This document shows positions 13,195 to 25,200 of a stretch of DNA of 64,000 nucleotides, one piece after another (the stretch's first letter is position 1; every line of letters starts with the position of its first letter). The stretch is from Plutella xylostella. Its lineage: Eukaryota > Arthropoda > Insecta > Lepidoptera > Plutellidae. Where the stretch lies: the NCBI RefSeq assembly GCF_932276165.1, contig NC_063986.1, positions 5,220,501-5,284,500 of the forward strand, in the 5' to 3' direction. A model generated the notes under the pieces. It worked only from the letters and a program-made list of their open reading frames with translations, did no database searches and was not told the DNA's origin. The position numbers were made by a program, and so were the translations under genes.

Positions 13195-13639
13195 TAATAT
13201 TTATTGTAGGTAATTTGATAACTTTATTGAGTTGGTAGTCCTGAAAACGGAAGTGGCTAAAAAGTCGCACTCTTTATGGTCATTACTTTATAGTTGGACT
13301 GTATTTTAAAAGACCAGTGCAATCCAAATGGCAAAAGTTAAGTAAAATAATGTAAGATTTTTAAATATTATCCCCCTTAGGGCCGATTTTTCAATGCTCA
13401 GATAGACAGATAGATAGCGTTTATTCGACAGGTAGCGAAATATTACATTTTTCAAATGTCAGATAGAACTTATTCGTCCAATAACTCAGTTAACTGGAGA
13501 ATAAATCTATCTGCTGCTTGGGACGCCAGATAGGGCTTATTCCATTGATAATTTGACATTTGAGGTTATTCTAAGTTCTTTTTTGCGTTTATACCAATTC
13601 TAAACTACCGAGCGCAGAGAATAATAATCGTCATTTTCA

Positions 13640-13804
13640 ATGGATATTTTCGATGATATTGATGATATGGCGATCGAAGAAGAGGCAGTAATGAATGAAT
13701 ATATTAATCCATTTGAAAGGCAAGTCACAGTCGTCAAAACGAGGCCTGATCATTATAGTATGGGGGATGCAAAAGAATTTCATCGCCGAAAGGCACCAGA
13801 CTAG
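13640..13804 (+). pseudogene. HARBI1-type transposase N-terminal remnant (54 codons)
   Basis: Short ORF starting MDIFDDIDDMAIEEE and running through INPFERQVTVVKTRPDHYSM before a TAG. The acidic DDIDD start and the later EFHRR stretch resemble the N-terminus of Harbinger nucleases. The catalytic DDE domain is absent, so it cannot act as a transposase. The assignment rests mainly on its place inside a TTA-flanked Harbinger-like element. Confidence 0.6.
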
Positions 13805-14102
13805 AAACATTATGTTGATTTATTTTCAATCATTAATTTTATATACTTAACAGGAATGTAGCAGCACTTCCTTCATAAAAAAATATTAAGGTACATATAG
13901 TTTTTCATTTTACGATAAGTAGGTAACCTATGCTATATATAAGTATCTAAGACATCCCTCCGGCTTGGCGGGATGATCTTCAATGTCCAGTATTGGACTG
14001 CTATAGGCTGAGGAGAAAAGAGAGAAACCATCCAGTACCTACTTGATAATAAAACATAGGTGTTATAATTATTTCTTTCAGTTTTTATTTGTTAATTCTA
14101 AA

Positions 14103-14480
14103 TTAAGGATAATGTTGAATGGTAATGTTGGAGCAAATGCCTAACACCTTTTCTTCTACATCGATAAATGGAGGTGCATTTGAGGGTCCACCTCCAGTTT
14201 TGTACATCTCCTGCCTTTGCAGGGAAGACTTCTTCTTCATTGTTTTTTTGATGCCCTCGTACTTTAAATTAAGGGTTTTTCCATGAGCAGACACTTGTGG
14301 TTATACCACTGGAGTTAAAAGAAAACTCAATTTTCTTCCATACAGTCTCCTTATCTTTATTTGTTGCAGCATAGGTATTTTTATTTTCTCTGACATGTTT
14401 GAATTTATCTACCAAACTCACTACACTGTAACTTCAGCATTATTAAAATTTGCTAAACGCTCTCTTTTTTGTGAAACCAT
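14103..14480 (-). pseudogene. Broken Myb/SANT-like accessory gene of the Harbinger element
   Basis: On the minus strand a start at 14480 (MVSQKRERLANF) is followed after about 20 codons by stop codons. A shifted frame then reads LVDKFKHVRENKNTYAA and ETVWKKIEFSF. The 14294-14103 ORF continues with LNLKYEGIKKTMKKKS and YKTGGGPSNAPP and ends VEEKVLGIC. The order (W-rich DNA-binding helices, then KTGGGP) is that of the Myb/SANT-like protein encoded by Harbinger elements, which binds transposon ends. At least one frameshift and in-frame stops make it inactive. Confidence 0.75.
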
Positions 14481-14933
14481 TGTGATTCAAATATAACAAA
14501 TTTAAATACCAAAATCAAAACAACCAAACCAAACAGTCAGGCTTGTGGCTAGATTGCTCTTTGCTTGACAGTGACAATTGAAATAGTAGTCTGTCCTGCT
14601 TTAGCACTAGTGTCTGCATATACTTGTTTCATCTCTCCTGAGTTCAAATAGAAAAATCGGTAAGATAGTTATCTATGGAATAAATCACAATTGAAAAATG
14701 GTTAAGCAACTACCAGGCCGATAAACAGCCAAATAAAATTATTCCTTAGATAGTTATTTGACGTTTTATCCTGGCATTGAAAAACCGGCCCTTATTCATA
14801 AAAAAGTTACTGGACGGATTAACTATTGAACTGTTCTGTCCCTCTCTAACAGAGAACAATTTGTTCTTTGACAGAGAGTGACAAAACAGTTCAATAGTTG
14901 ATCCGTCCAGTAACTTTTTTATGAATAAGGGGG

Positions 14934-15229
14934 TTAGTATGTAAGTATATTGTACATACCGATAAAGATACTTGTAACAAAATGTTATTCGATAGTAAAC
15001 TTATAATATATTATGACTACTGTGTAGTCTTTCTACTAAAATGTTATAAGTACTTTATAATATAATGTTATATATTAAAGTTCTATGAATACTTAGGTTC
15101 TAACTGTGGGTACTAACTTGTTTTATATTCCCTCCCTGCCTTCCCAGATTTCATATCCTCAGAAAAAGGGATTGAATCTAACTTGTACCTAGATGTTATT
15201 GTTTTGAGTCAAAGAAACCACAGACAGTA
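14934..15229. other. Intergenic AT-rich DNA
   Basis: Lies between the split MITE and the putative PPCS first exon. I see no ORF, RNA gene or repeat of note in it. Confidence 0.5.
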
Positions 15230-15434
15230 TTTCCAGATGTCATATGAATGTGACTGATAGTGACATGACATCTGTCAATGTCAGTTGATAACGATTGATA
15301 ATTTAGCGAAGTCGCCGCGGGCTGTGGTCGTCTTCTTTTCAATATTTCTCGACAAAAATAAACCCTTGAAAGGTCAAACTGTGAACCGTGTCTAAGCAAC
15401 AGCTACAAGCACCGCAAACAAACGTTTACCGAAG
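15230..15434 (+). promoter_or_regulatory. Putative promoter and 5' UTR exon of PPCS
   Basis: A GC-richer stretch ends in GAAGGTAAG, a good splice donor after 15434, and is followed by the acceptor CTGAATCTAG at 16230, just before the PPCS start codons. An initiator-like TCAGTT lies at about 15281. No TATA box is evident, as expected for a housekeeping gene. The exon assignment is inferred from the donor/acceptor pair and needs transcript data. Confidence 0.4.
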
Positions 15435-16248
15435 GTAAGAACTGTATAAATAGCTGCAGATAGCCTTGTAAGTCTTGACCTAGTACAAGTCACCCATCAT
15501 TGGATTGATTTTCTAATAAACCAGGCGTGTAAATAAAATTGTGGACTTTTGTTGCTTACATAACGAAGGAAGCACACACCCCCATGTAAACATCACGGTG
15601 TAATAGCTGTTTAACTTTATTTTATTAGGGTCAGGTGAGTACACAAATTATCACTGAGCGTATTTGTCATCCAGAATGGCTTGACTTGACAAATCTCGTT
15701 GTTAAACGACAAAGTAGGTATTTACTCGCTAAGGAAACCATACAAAAACTTCCTAATGCGGTTAATTTCCAAACACGACATAGCTATTGCTGCCACCACC
15801 CAAATAATATTGTTCAATAGTTAGAATAGCAGTCTTCTAGTTGATGCTGCCAGTGTTCCATAGATAAAACAAGTGTCCTAACAAGTGGTTTTTCATCTTG
15901 TAGTAAACTAGGTATGAATACTCATAATTATGTAGAACAAGGAATAAGTTAGGGATAGGTCCAGAATATTGTACTAAGTTAATATGTAGGGTAAAATATG
16001 CCAGTAAAAATTGATAAGTATTCAGAGTAGTAAAGGATCATATAAAAAATCATGGTTAGCCACTACATAAATGTAGTATGGTATATTTCTACATAATACA
16101 CATACTGGACTGGATAAAAAACAAACTTCCTTATAGGACTATCATGGAATGAGTGGCAGAAATTTTATTTTAACTTTGATATAGTTTAACTTGTGTTACT
16201 ACTTCAGTCTAATGTATATCCTGAATCTAGGTGAACCATCTCACTAGC

Positions 16249-19200
16249 ATGATGGAAGAGGAGGGGTCATGGGAGCACTTCTTTGCGGTGCATCTGCCAC
16301 CGACTGACTTCGAGGACAACCGCTCCCTGCTGAAAGAATTCTGTGAACGGCACGATCGCCATGGGCACAAGATTGTACTTGTTACTGTAAGTCTACAACT
16401 TATTATTAATAATAATATACTTATACTGTTACATCAGGTAAATGAAATGAGCCTCCACAAGTGCATCCAGGCAGTCTATGATTGACACTAATCTGACTGG
16501 CCACTTCTTTTTTTCTATACTGTATAGGTAGGCACCTACACATAATCAATACTTATACATACACACTGTAATTATAATTATGTTATATGCCATAAGTTAT
16601 TTTTTTAATAAGCTATAGTGTTTCTGTTGCATTTCAAAAACTTTGTCTTCCACTCAAAATTGTTAGGATTTTAGCTTTCAGGCTTCAGGCTGCTGTCAAC
16701 TGTCAAGCAAACAAAAACCTGCTCTTGAAGTTAAATTCAGTTTTGTGTGTAAACAGTGATATTGTGATCTTAAACCAACAAAAAAGTGTAGACAAATACT
16801 TTGGACATTTGTGAAAGTGTTATCCGCGAGTGATTTGCCGTATTTCAACCAAAAATAGTGCAAACAAAATTCGCGATAGTCATTTGAAAGGCCTAATTTA
16901 TTTTTCTACCCTCATTTATTTACCATTGTCAGGAGAGTGCGTTCAAAAATCAGCTGTCAAAATGACATGTCAATGTATTAGTGTTGCCATTGCATAAAAT
17001 TACCTCCCATATGGTAGATTCTTTCTCGGAGGTGGCTGTCCAGGCCTCTGAGAAAGTCAAAGCTACTGGTGAAAACCCAAAAGATGCCGCAGGCAAACTG
17101 CTGAAAAGCTCGGGATCAGCCAAAATTAATCTCGATCCCCAGAATCAAAATAGTGAGGATGAAAATGACTGGCAAACAATCCCAATACTCCGTCAACATC
17201 AAAATAGGTACAAAAGGAAGAGACTAAGTACACCGTCACCAGAAAAACAGGATCTTCGATCTTACAATAGATACTCTGCACTCAATGTTGATGATGCTCC
17301 TCAAGTTGAAGTTACGTCGAAAACGCTGAAGCCACCACCAATTATGCTATATGGCATTAAAAATGTAACAAAACTGAAAGAGACCATTGAAGTGGTATTA
17401 GATAAAACGCAATACTCATTCAAGATTGTCACCAAAAACCAAATGAGAGTATCTACTGAAAATATGGATGCATACAAAAAGATAATGGCAGTGGTTCGTG
17501 AAAAACAACTGATTGGTCACACCTTTGTACCAAAAAGTGAGAGACCGTGTAGGATTGTCATAAAAAACCTTCACCATTCAACACCTATTCAAGCCATAAA
17601 AGACGTTATAGAGGAAACTGGAAACACAGTTAAAGGGGAAATCATAAATGCACGTCATGGATCCACTAAGACACCACTGTCAACCTGGTTTGTTAACCTA
17701 GAACCTGGGCCCAATAATAGTGAAGTAAAAAATATTAAATATATCTATCACACGAGTGTCAAAATAGAAGATCCAATACGGAAAAACACAATCCCCCAAT
17801 GCAAGAGATGCCAACAATATGGTCACACCAAGAACTACTGTATGCGGCCATACAGGTGTGTTAAGTGTGCTGAAAGCCACAACACAGCGGACTGTCCTAA
17901 AAAGGACAGACAAGAACCAGCCAAGTGCGCCCTGTGCCTAGAAAATCATGCTGCCAACTACAGAGGATGCAGAGTTTTCAAAGAAATTGAGAGGAGGAAA
18001 TTTGGCTCTAGAATAAACAACAAATCAGCCAAGCCAAACCAACAAGAAAGTAAGAACCCCGAGGAACCAAATTCAGGCACTGATGAATACACACCAAATC
18101 TGGGAAACAAAAAGGTATGCCCAAGCCACAGCGGGAGTGACAGGTAGCCTTGAAACAATACTTTCGGAACAAACGAAGAAATTAGATCGCCTTATTGATC
18201 ACATGAGTACCTTAATGGGTCTCTTGACAACCATCGTGAACAAGTTAGTCAAATAATATGGCCCTACGAGTTGCAACTTGGAATGTGAACGGACTGATTG
18301 GTAAAAAACAAGAAGTTAAAATATTACTGAACATTCAAAAACTTGATATACTTCTTATATCTGAAGCTCACCTAACAGAAAAAACACCTTTTAATTTGGA
18401 GGGGTATAGTACCTATGCTACGTACCACCCTGATAACACCTCCCATGCAGGCACTGCAATTATTATAAAAAATACTATCCAGCACCAATTACTTCCAGAG
18501 TATAGATCAACAAAAATTCAGGCAACTTCAATAATGATACATGATAAACAAAGTCCAATCACAGTAACATCCATCTACTGCTCACCAAAACAAAAGAGAA
18601 ACCCGGAGACTACAGAAGAGGATTTCAATAGTTTCTCCGAGTCACTTGGTCATAGATTTATTGTCGGAGGGGACTGGAATGCAAAGAATCTACAATGGGG
18701 ATCACGCCTCACCACAACACGAGGACGCAACTTAAAAAAGAGCATGGACTACCACAAACTTAATGCCCTCACAACCTGTGAACCAACATACTGGCCCACT
18801 GACCCACAAAAACTCCCAGATTTGTTGGACTTCTTCATCTACAAAGGCGTGCAGACTCACTTTCTGTCAGTAGAAAGCTGCCATGACTCATCCTCGGATC
18901 ATACACCAGTCATAGCGACTCTGAGCTATACCATTATTGAACGTCCCGCCAATCCATACCTGTGCAACAATCACACAGATTGGGAAAACTTCAGGAGACA
19001 TCTTAATGAAAACTTAAATCTCAACCTTTGTCTGAAAAGTGAAGATGATATAGATTCTGCCACCGAACATATCATAACATCCATTCAAAGAGCAGCATGG
19101 GCAAGTACTCCATCCCAAAAGAAATCAACTAATAATAAAGCACACTCCAATGTTCCGTTTATTGTTAAGCAGAAAGTTTTAGAAAAACGTAGGCTTCGAC

Positions 19201-22200
19201 GCATTTGGCAGAATAGCCGGCATCCAGCAGATAAACGGGAATACAACAAGTCAGCAGTAAGCCTAAAAAAGTTTCTTGTGGAAATTGAAAATGACACATT
19301 GCAACAGCGCTTAGAAAACTTAACAGCCAAAACTCCAGCAAAAGTTGAAAACTCCCTGTGGCAAACTGTCAATTCACGAAACAAACCACAACTGGCTCAA
19401 CATCCCCTAAAAACGGATCGTGGCACGTGGGCTAAGACGGACCCTGAAAGAGCTGAAGCCTATGGCTTATTCCTAAGTGATGTGTTCCAACCGAACAGCA
19501 GCATGGGAACAGACACATTAGATGAAGAAGTTAGAAAGTTTCTTGAATCTGACCTACAACTCAGTCTGCCCTTACAACACTGCACACCAACAGAGGTCCG
19601 GAATATAATAAAACTACTGGAACTAAAAAAGGCACCAGGATTTGACCTAATAACAGCAGAGATACTAAAACAACTTCCTAAAAAGGCAATAGTATTTATA
19701 ACCACACTGTTCAATGCTATATTGAGAATGTCATACTTTCCTCGTGTATGGAAAGTCTCCCAGATAAAAATGGTACCTAAACCTGGAAAGCCTCCGCACC
19801 TGACTTCCTCGTACCGGCCAATCAGCTTGCTACCAGTGCTATCGAAAGTACTAGAAAAAATAATCAGTGCTCGATTAAACCAAAGCCTAAAAGACGCCAG
19901 TACTATCCCTGACCACCAGTTTGGGTTTAGAAAAAACCATGCCACTGTTGAACAAGTACACAGGGTCTGCGAACACATAAGGGAAGCTCTGGAATGTAAG
20001 AAATACTGCTCAGGAGTATTTTTGGACGTGCAACAGGCCTTTGACAAGGTTTGGCATAATGGCCTGCTCTACAAGTTGAAAAAGTCACTGCCCCACAACT
20101 TGTACCTACTACTAAAGTCATATTTAGAACATCGCATATTTTATGTCAAGATTAATGACTCAGTCTCAGAATTCTACGAGATCAATGCAGGAGTTCCTCA
20201 AGGCTCAGTGCTGGGACCGTCGCTGTACCTACTCTATACTGCTGATGTGCCTGAATCAGACAATGTGATGACCGCTACCTTTGCAGACGATACCGCTGTT
20301 CTTGCTTCCGATGAAAATAACAATATGGCATCAGAAATGTTACAGAGCCATCTAGATAAAGTTAATAAATGGATGAAAGATTGGCGAATAAAGGCTAGCG
20401 CAACTAAGTCGAATCATATCACATTTACCTTGAGGAAAAAAGACTGCCCTCCAGTGAAACTTGGAAATGAAGTGCTCCCCCATCAATCTACTGTTAAGTA
20501 CCTGGGCTTCCACTTAGACAGGAAACAAACTTGGAAATGCCATATCCAGAAGAAAAGAGACGAGCTAAATCAGAGATACCGATCACTGGAGTGGCTTATG
20601 GGTAGAAAATCTAGACTATCACTCGAAAATAAATTGTTGTGTTACAAAACAGTCCTGAAACCCGTGTGGACCTACGGTATTCAACTGTGGGGAACAGCAA
20701 GCCAAACAAATATTGAAATCCTACAAAGATTTCAAAACGGAGTACTCAAAGCCATAGTAAATGCACCCTGGTTCACCAGAATGGATGAGGTGCATGAATA
20801 TTTGAAAATGCCTACCGTGAAAGAGGAGGTTGCAAAACTTACAAGAACCTACCGAGACAGGATTGTAAATCACCCAAACAAACTGGCCACTGACCTTACC
20901 AGTAATGTACCCACCAGAAGACTAAAAAGAAAAAATATCTGGGATAACATAGACCAATAATACATTAAGAAGGCAGCCTGACAATGGAAGGGTATGCCTG
21001 CAAAGCCAATCATAAACAACGAAATGAACTGCTTATGGTTATATTAAACCGATTGCATGTTGGCAAACAAAATATGAAAAAAAAAAGAAAAAAAAAAGGA
21101 TTTTAGCTTTAAACTCACTCAAATGCAATTTATCCCAAAATGCCCATGGGAATATAAATGACAAAACCTAGTGTTAGCCAAATCGTCTTATCTACTATTT
21201 ATATAAATAAACACTATCGATTTTACCTTGAACATTCTAGTGTTTCTGAGTTTAATATTTGATCAGATTTCTAACCTTTTAATTGTACCTTCTATGGTTT
21301 AAGTGGGTGGTATTTATAAACGGTACTGGGTAGTATTGAAAAGATACTTACCGCAATTTAACCATGTGATAATAGTCTTGCCCTATAGGGATTTATTGAT
21401 ATGTTTTATGCTCATATATGTGTCGGTCAATCCGTCCCATTGGGTTATGAGAGTGAGCACACACTTGGGCACTATAATCTACTCCTGCGTAGATGGCTGA
21501 TCTCAATTGAGATTGGCCGCCGTGGTCGAAATTCCGCTAAGAGGATATTATTATTATTATGCTCATAGCAAAATATTATTGAAATCCAAAATTTACACAA
21601 TCTTCAGTCCCAAGAACTATTCTGTAAAAATATTTCCATTTACCTTATTACGCGAATGTTAATAAGACATGGGGGAGGGGTTTCTGCAAATATCACGTAG
21701 ATACTACCCGCGCGAGTTAGGGCGCCTTCAAATTTGCCACCAGGTTCCGATCGCCGCACACGGGCCACCGGCCACAGCCACAAACGCCGCCACGACAAGC
21801 TTTTGTAGAGAAACGATTTCTAGCATGTGGCCGCCACCAGCGCCAACCGTGTGCGGCAAATCCATATAAAATGTACGGAAATTACAGGAAACATGTCAGT
21901 AGCGGCGTTTTGTGGTTGTAGCCAGTGGCATGTGTGCTGGAGCCCTAGTACTATTGAGACGAAAGGCGCACAGTTGAGAACTCACAGTCAAGACTACCAA
22001 GTTACAATGAATAGTTAGTTCATTGATGGTTTGTGTGCATTGCAGTCGGGCGGCACGACGGTCCCGTTGGAACACAATACGGTGCGGTTCGTGGACAACT
22101 TCAGCGCGGGCAAGCGCGGCGCCGCCTCCGCCGAGTACTTCCTCGAACATGGGTAAATATCGCCTCGAATATCGAAGTTTAGTGGGAGTAGGGTTCCATT

Positions 22201-25200
22201 TGATTGAGTCTGGTGCAGGGACCACCACGAAGTAAATAATCTATTCTTCTCTTAGAAATAATCATTGGACATAGTTATACTGGCCATCCTATCACATCAG
22301 TTCACTCAGTAACAGGTTTAGTAGCTAGTAGTAGCTACTAATAGGGCGGCGTCTGTCCGCAAAATACATACAGGGTGTCCCAAAAGTCAACGTCATCCCT
22401 TAAAGGGCTGATAGGTCAGCTCATGAGAGGCCAGAATATCACAATATGACCTTAGTAAAAACTCGATAATTTTCGAGATATTGACACTTTTATTAATTTG
22501 CTGAAAATCGACACCTTGGATCAGTTTTTTGCGCGCCCCCGGTACAAAAATCCACATTGTTAGAATTTGTTTGGTGTTGCATCACCCTGTATAGCCCTGC
22601 TATTGATCTCAGTCGAAAAAAATATCGAGTAATGCTGTATGTTTAAAAAAAACACGGTTTTCAAAGTCATAAAAGGTAATCGTATTTTTTTATAAACAAC
22701 ATTGACTCTACATACTGTAAAAAAAATATACCACTTAAACCTGGCACCTTATTTGAAAAGATTGCTCATTTAATGCAGTTTCCAAAATGGTACGAAACGT
22801 TGCTATTGTTTCAATTAACAAAAAAGTTATTGCTATTTTAGTACAAAACGACCTCGGTGTAAAATTGTTTGAAGGAAATTTATCTAACTGAATTTATTAA
22901 GGGTAAGTCATGTTGGAATGAGTAAAAGTAAAATAGGTGGTGTGGCCGGGAGTGGCAAAAGAGACAACGTTGTCACAGTTAATAAAAAAAACGCATTTTG
23001 AGTATCTTTCTCGAAAAAAGTGGACTATAGCAACTCCACATTACCCATAAATGTAGCGCATGGTAACGTACATTCCTGAGTAGTGCTAATGTGTGATATT
23101 GTACAAGTGAAACGCTTACACATGTACATTGTACACCCACAGTATCCAAAAAAGGGACAGATCAGTTTGTCATTAACATTACCTCTAATTACTTGTTATT
23201 TATTTTAAAGTTATTGTTAATCAAAAGCAAACTCTCAAAATTATGATTATGACCATTAATGAGTATTATTTTGTGCTGGTTATGTATTTAATATAATAAT
23301 GTGGTGTTATAATTTTGAGAAATAAAAATAAAAGTCAATAAATGTTTGTTTTTTTTTTAAACGCAAAATATGTTTTATAAGAGTTTGGTAAGTTTTTTCT
23401 TAGCTATTTTTGCGTCATCTATGTTGTCACGGCTGACTCCACCACCTATTTTACTTTTACTCATTCCAACATGACTTACCCTTAATAAATTCAGTCAGAT
23501 AAATTTCCTTCAAACAATTTTACATCGAGGTCGTTTTGTACTAAAATAGCAATAACTTTTTGTTAATTGAAACAATAGCAACGTTTTATACCATTTTGGA
23601 AACTGCATTAAATGAGCAATCTTTTCAAATAAGGTGCCAGGTTTGCGTGGTATATTTTTTTTACAGTATGTAGAGTCAAAGTTGTTTATAAAAAAATACG
23701 ATTACCTTTTATGACTTTGAAAACTGTGTTTTTTTTAAACATACAGCATTACTCGATATTTTTTTTTGACTGAGATCAATAGCAGGGCTATAAAGGGTGA
23801 TGCAACACCAAACAAATTCTAACAATATGGATTTTTGTACCGGTGGCACGCAAAAAACTGATCCAAGGTGTCGATTTTCAGCAAATGTATAAAAGTGTCA
23901 ATATCTCGAAAATTATCGAGTTTTTACTAAGGTCATAATGTGATATTCTGGCCTCTCATGAGCTGACCTATCAGCCCTTTAAGGGATGACGTTGACTTTT
24001 GGGACACCCTGTATATGTGGAAAAGAGGCAAGATCTTTTGATCGCATCATGCCGTGGTGTACATTTGGCTTTGGAGAACCCTGCGCCCTGTGATAATCGA
24101 CAAATATTCAAAAAGTATAACCATCATCTGTTGGTCATGTTTCCCAAAAAAAAAACATACAGTGAAACTAACTTACCTATGTGTAGGTAGGTGTGTAAAT
24201 AGTTGATTCGATAAATTAGCTATACCTACTATATTTGAAATGATTTTCTACATTATTTCCCGCGCTCACCCTCCATCACCGACAGCTACGCGGTGATCTT
24301 CATGCACCGGCAGAAATCGCTGGAGCCGTTCACGCGACACTTCACCGGGCAGAAGCTGCTCGACATGCTCGACATACAGGAGAGAGGGCCGAATACCACC
24401 ATCACAGGTAGGTTATTCACCTTTTTTTACATTATAATATTATAGTTTTTTACCGCAGCTTTGTACGTCTTAAATTCTTATATAAAACATTCCTCTTTAA
24501 TCGGTATATTTAAAAAAAAAACGCATCAAAATCCGTTCTGTAGTTTTAAAGAACTAAGCATAAATACACACTCCGGAAGGGACTTAGCTTTATATACTAT
24601 GACTGTAGTGAATCTAGTTTTAATAGCAGACTTGGTCAGAAATTCATAGTTAAGTATGTTTATGTGCTGAATGTTACTCTATAATGCTGCTAGAATAGAC
24701 CCTTTACGAACGGAGAGTAGGTACCTAATGTAATTAAACGCTATCATTGGTTAAATTGACGTTAATAAAGACTTAAGTTTATCAGACGAAATGAGCATAG
24801 GTTAGGCGATATAGATATCCACTTATACTACCCACAATAACCTGCATTTACAATCCTTTCCTTCTCCAGTGAAGCCAGACAGCGTGGACGTGCTAGCGCC
24901 CGTCCTACTCCGGTACAAAGCCGCCCACTCAGCCGGCGCGATCCTGCACGTGGCGTTCACCACGGTGTCGGAATACTTCTGGCTGTTGCGAGCCGCTTGT
25001 GAGTCGCTCAGCGCGCTCGGCCCTCGCGCCGTGTTGTATCTAGCCGCCGCGGTGTCGGACTTCTATGTGCCTAAGGACCGCGTGGTGAGTGATAGGATTC
25101 AGGGCGTTCAAAAAGAAATAGGTAGCTATATTAAGCCGAAACGCGATTAATTATATACAAGGGTTTTAGTTGGATAACTTTTGTCCTACGACTTTTGGAT

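Larger units (their letters stand above)
13380..14791 (+). mobile_element. Decayed PIF/Harbinger DNA transposon
   Basis: Terminal inverted repeats GGGCCGATTTTTCAATGC (left) and GCATTGAAAAACCGGCCC (right) are flanked by TTA on both sides (13377-13379 and 14792-14794), the 3-bp target duplication expected of PIF/Harbinger. Inside are a short remnant of the HARBI1-type nuclease gene on the plus strand (13640-13804) and a broken Myb/SANT-like gene on the minus strand (14103-14480). This two-gene arrangement is typical of the superfamily. At 1412 bp with no DDE catalytic domain, the copy is non-autonomous, probably by internal deletion. Confidence 0.85.
13372..14933. mobile_element. Palindromic MITE split by a Harbinger insertion
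   Basis: The sequence from 14792 to 14933 is a long hairpin ending in TTTTTTATGAATAAGGGGG. Its left end lacks the first five Cs. These are found at 13372-13376, on the far side of the Harbinger element, directly before the TTA at 13377-13379. Removing 13380-14791 and one TTA restores symmetrical CCCCCTTATTCATAAAA ends. The element is therefore a complete hairpin MITE that served as the Harbinger target. Its own target duplication is not clear. Confidence 0.82.
16679..21096 (+). mobile_element. Full-length jockey-like non-LTR retrotransposon
   Basis: Bounded by a perfect 14-bp target-site duplication, aggattttagcttt (16665-16678 and 21097-21110), with an A-rich tail at the 3' end. It has a 5' UTR of about 330 bp, ORF1 (gag-like, zinc knuckles), ORF2 (endonuclease plus reverse transcriptase) and a short 3' UTR. 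It sits in the same orientation as the host gene within PPCS intron 1. The perfect duplication and the unbroken 900-codon ORF2 indicate a recent insertion. The only defect noticed is a frameshift near the end of ORF1. Confidence 0.93.

Noticed and set aside
19460..20047. 195-codon minus-strand ORF
   Set aside because: Antisense shadow of the jockey ORF2; composition mirrors the sense frame and no domain is seen.
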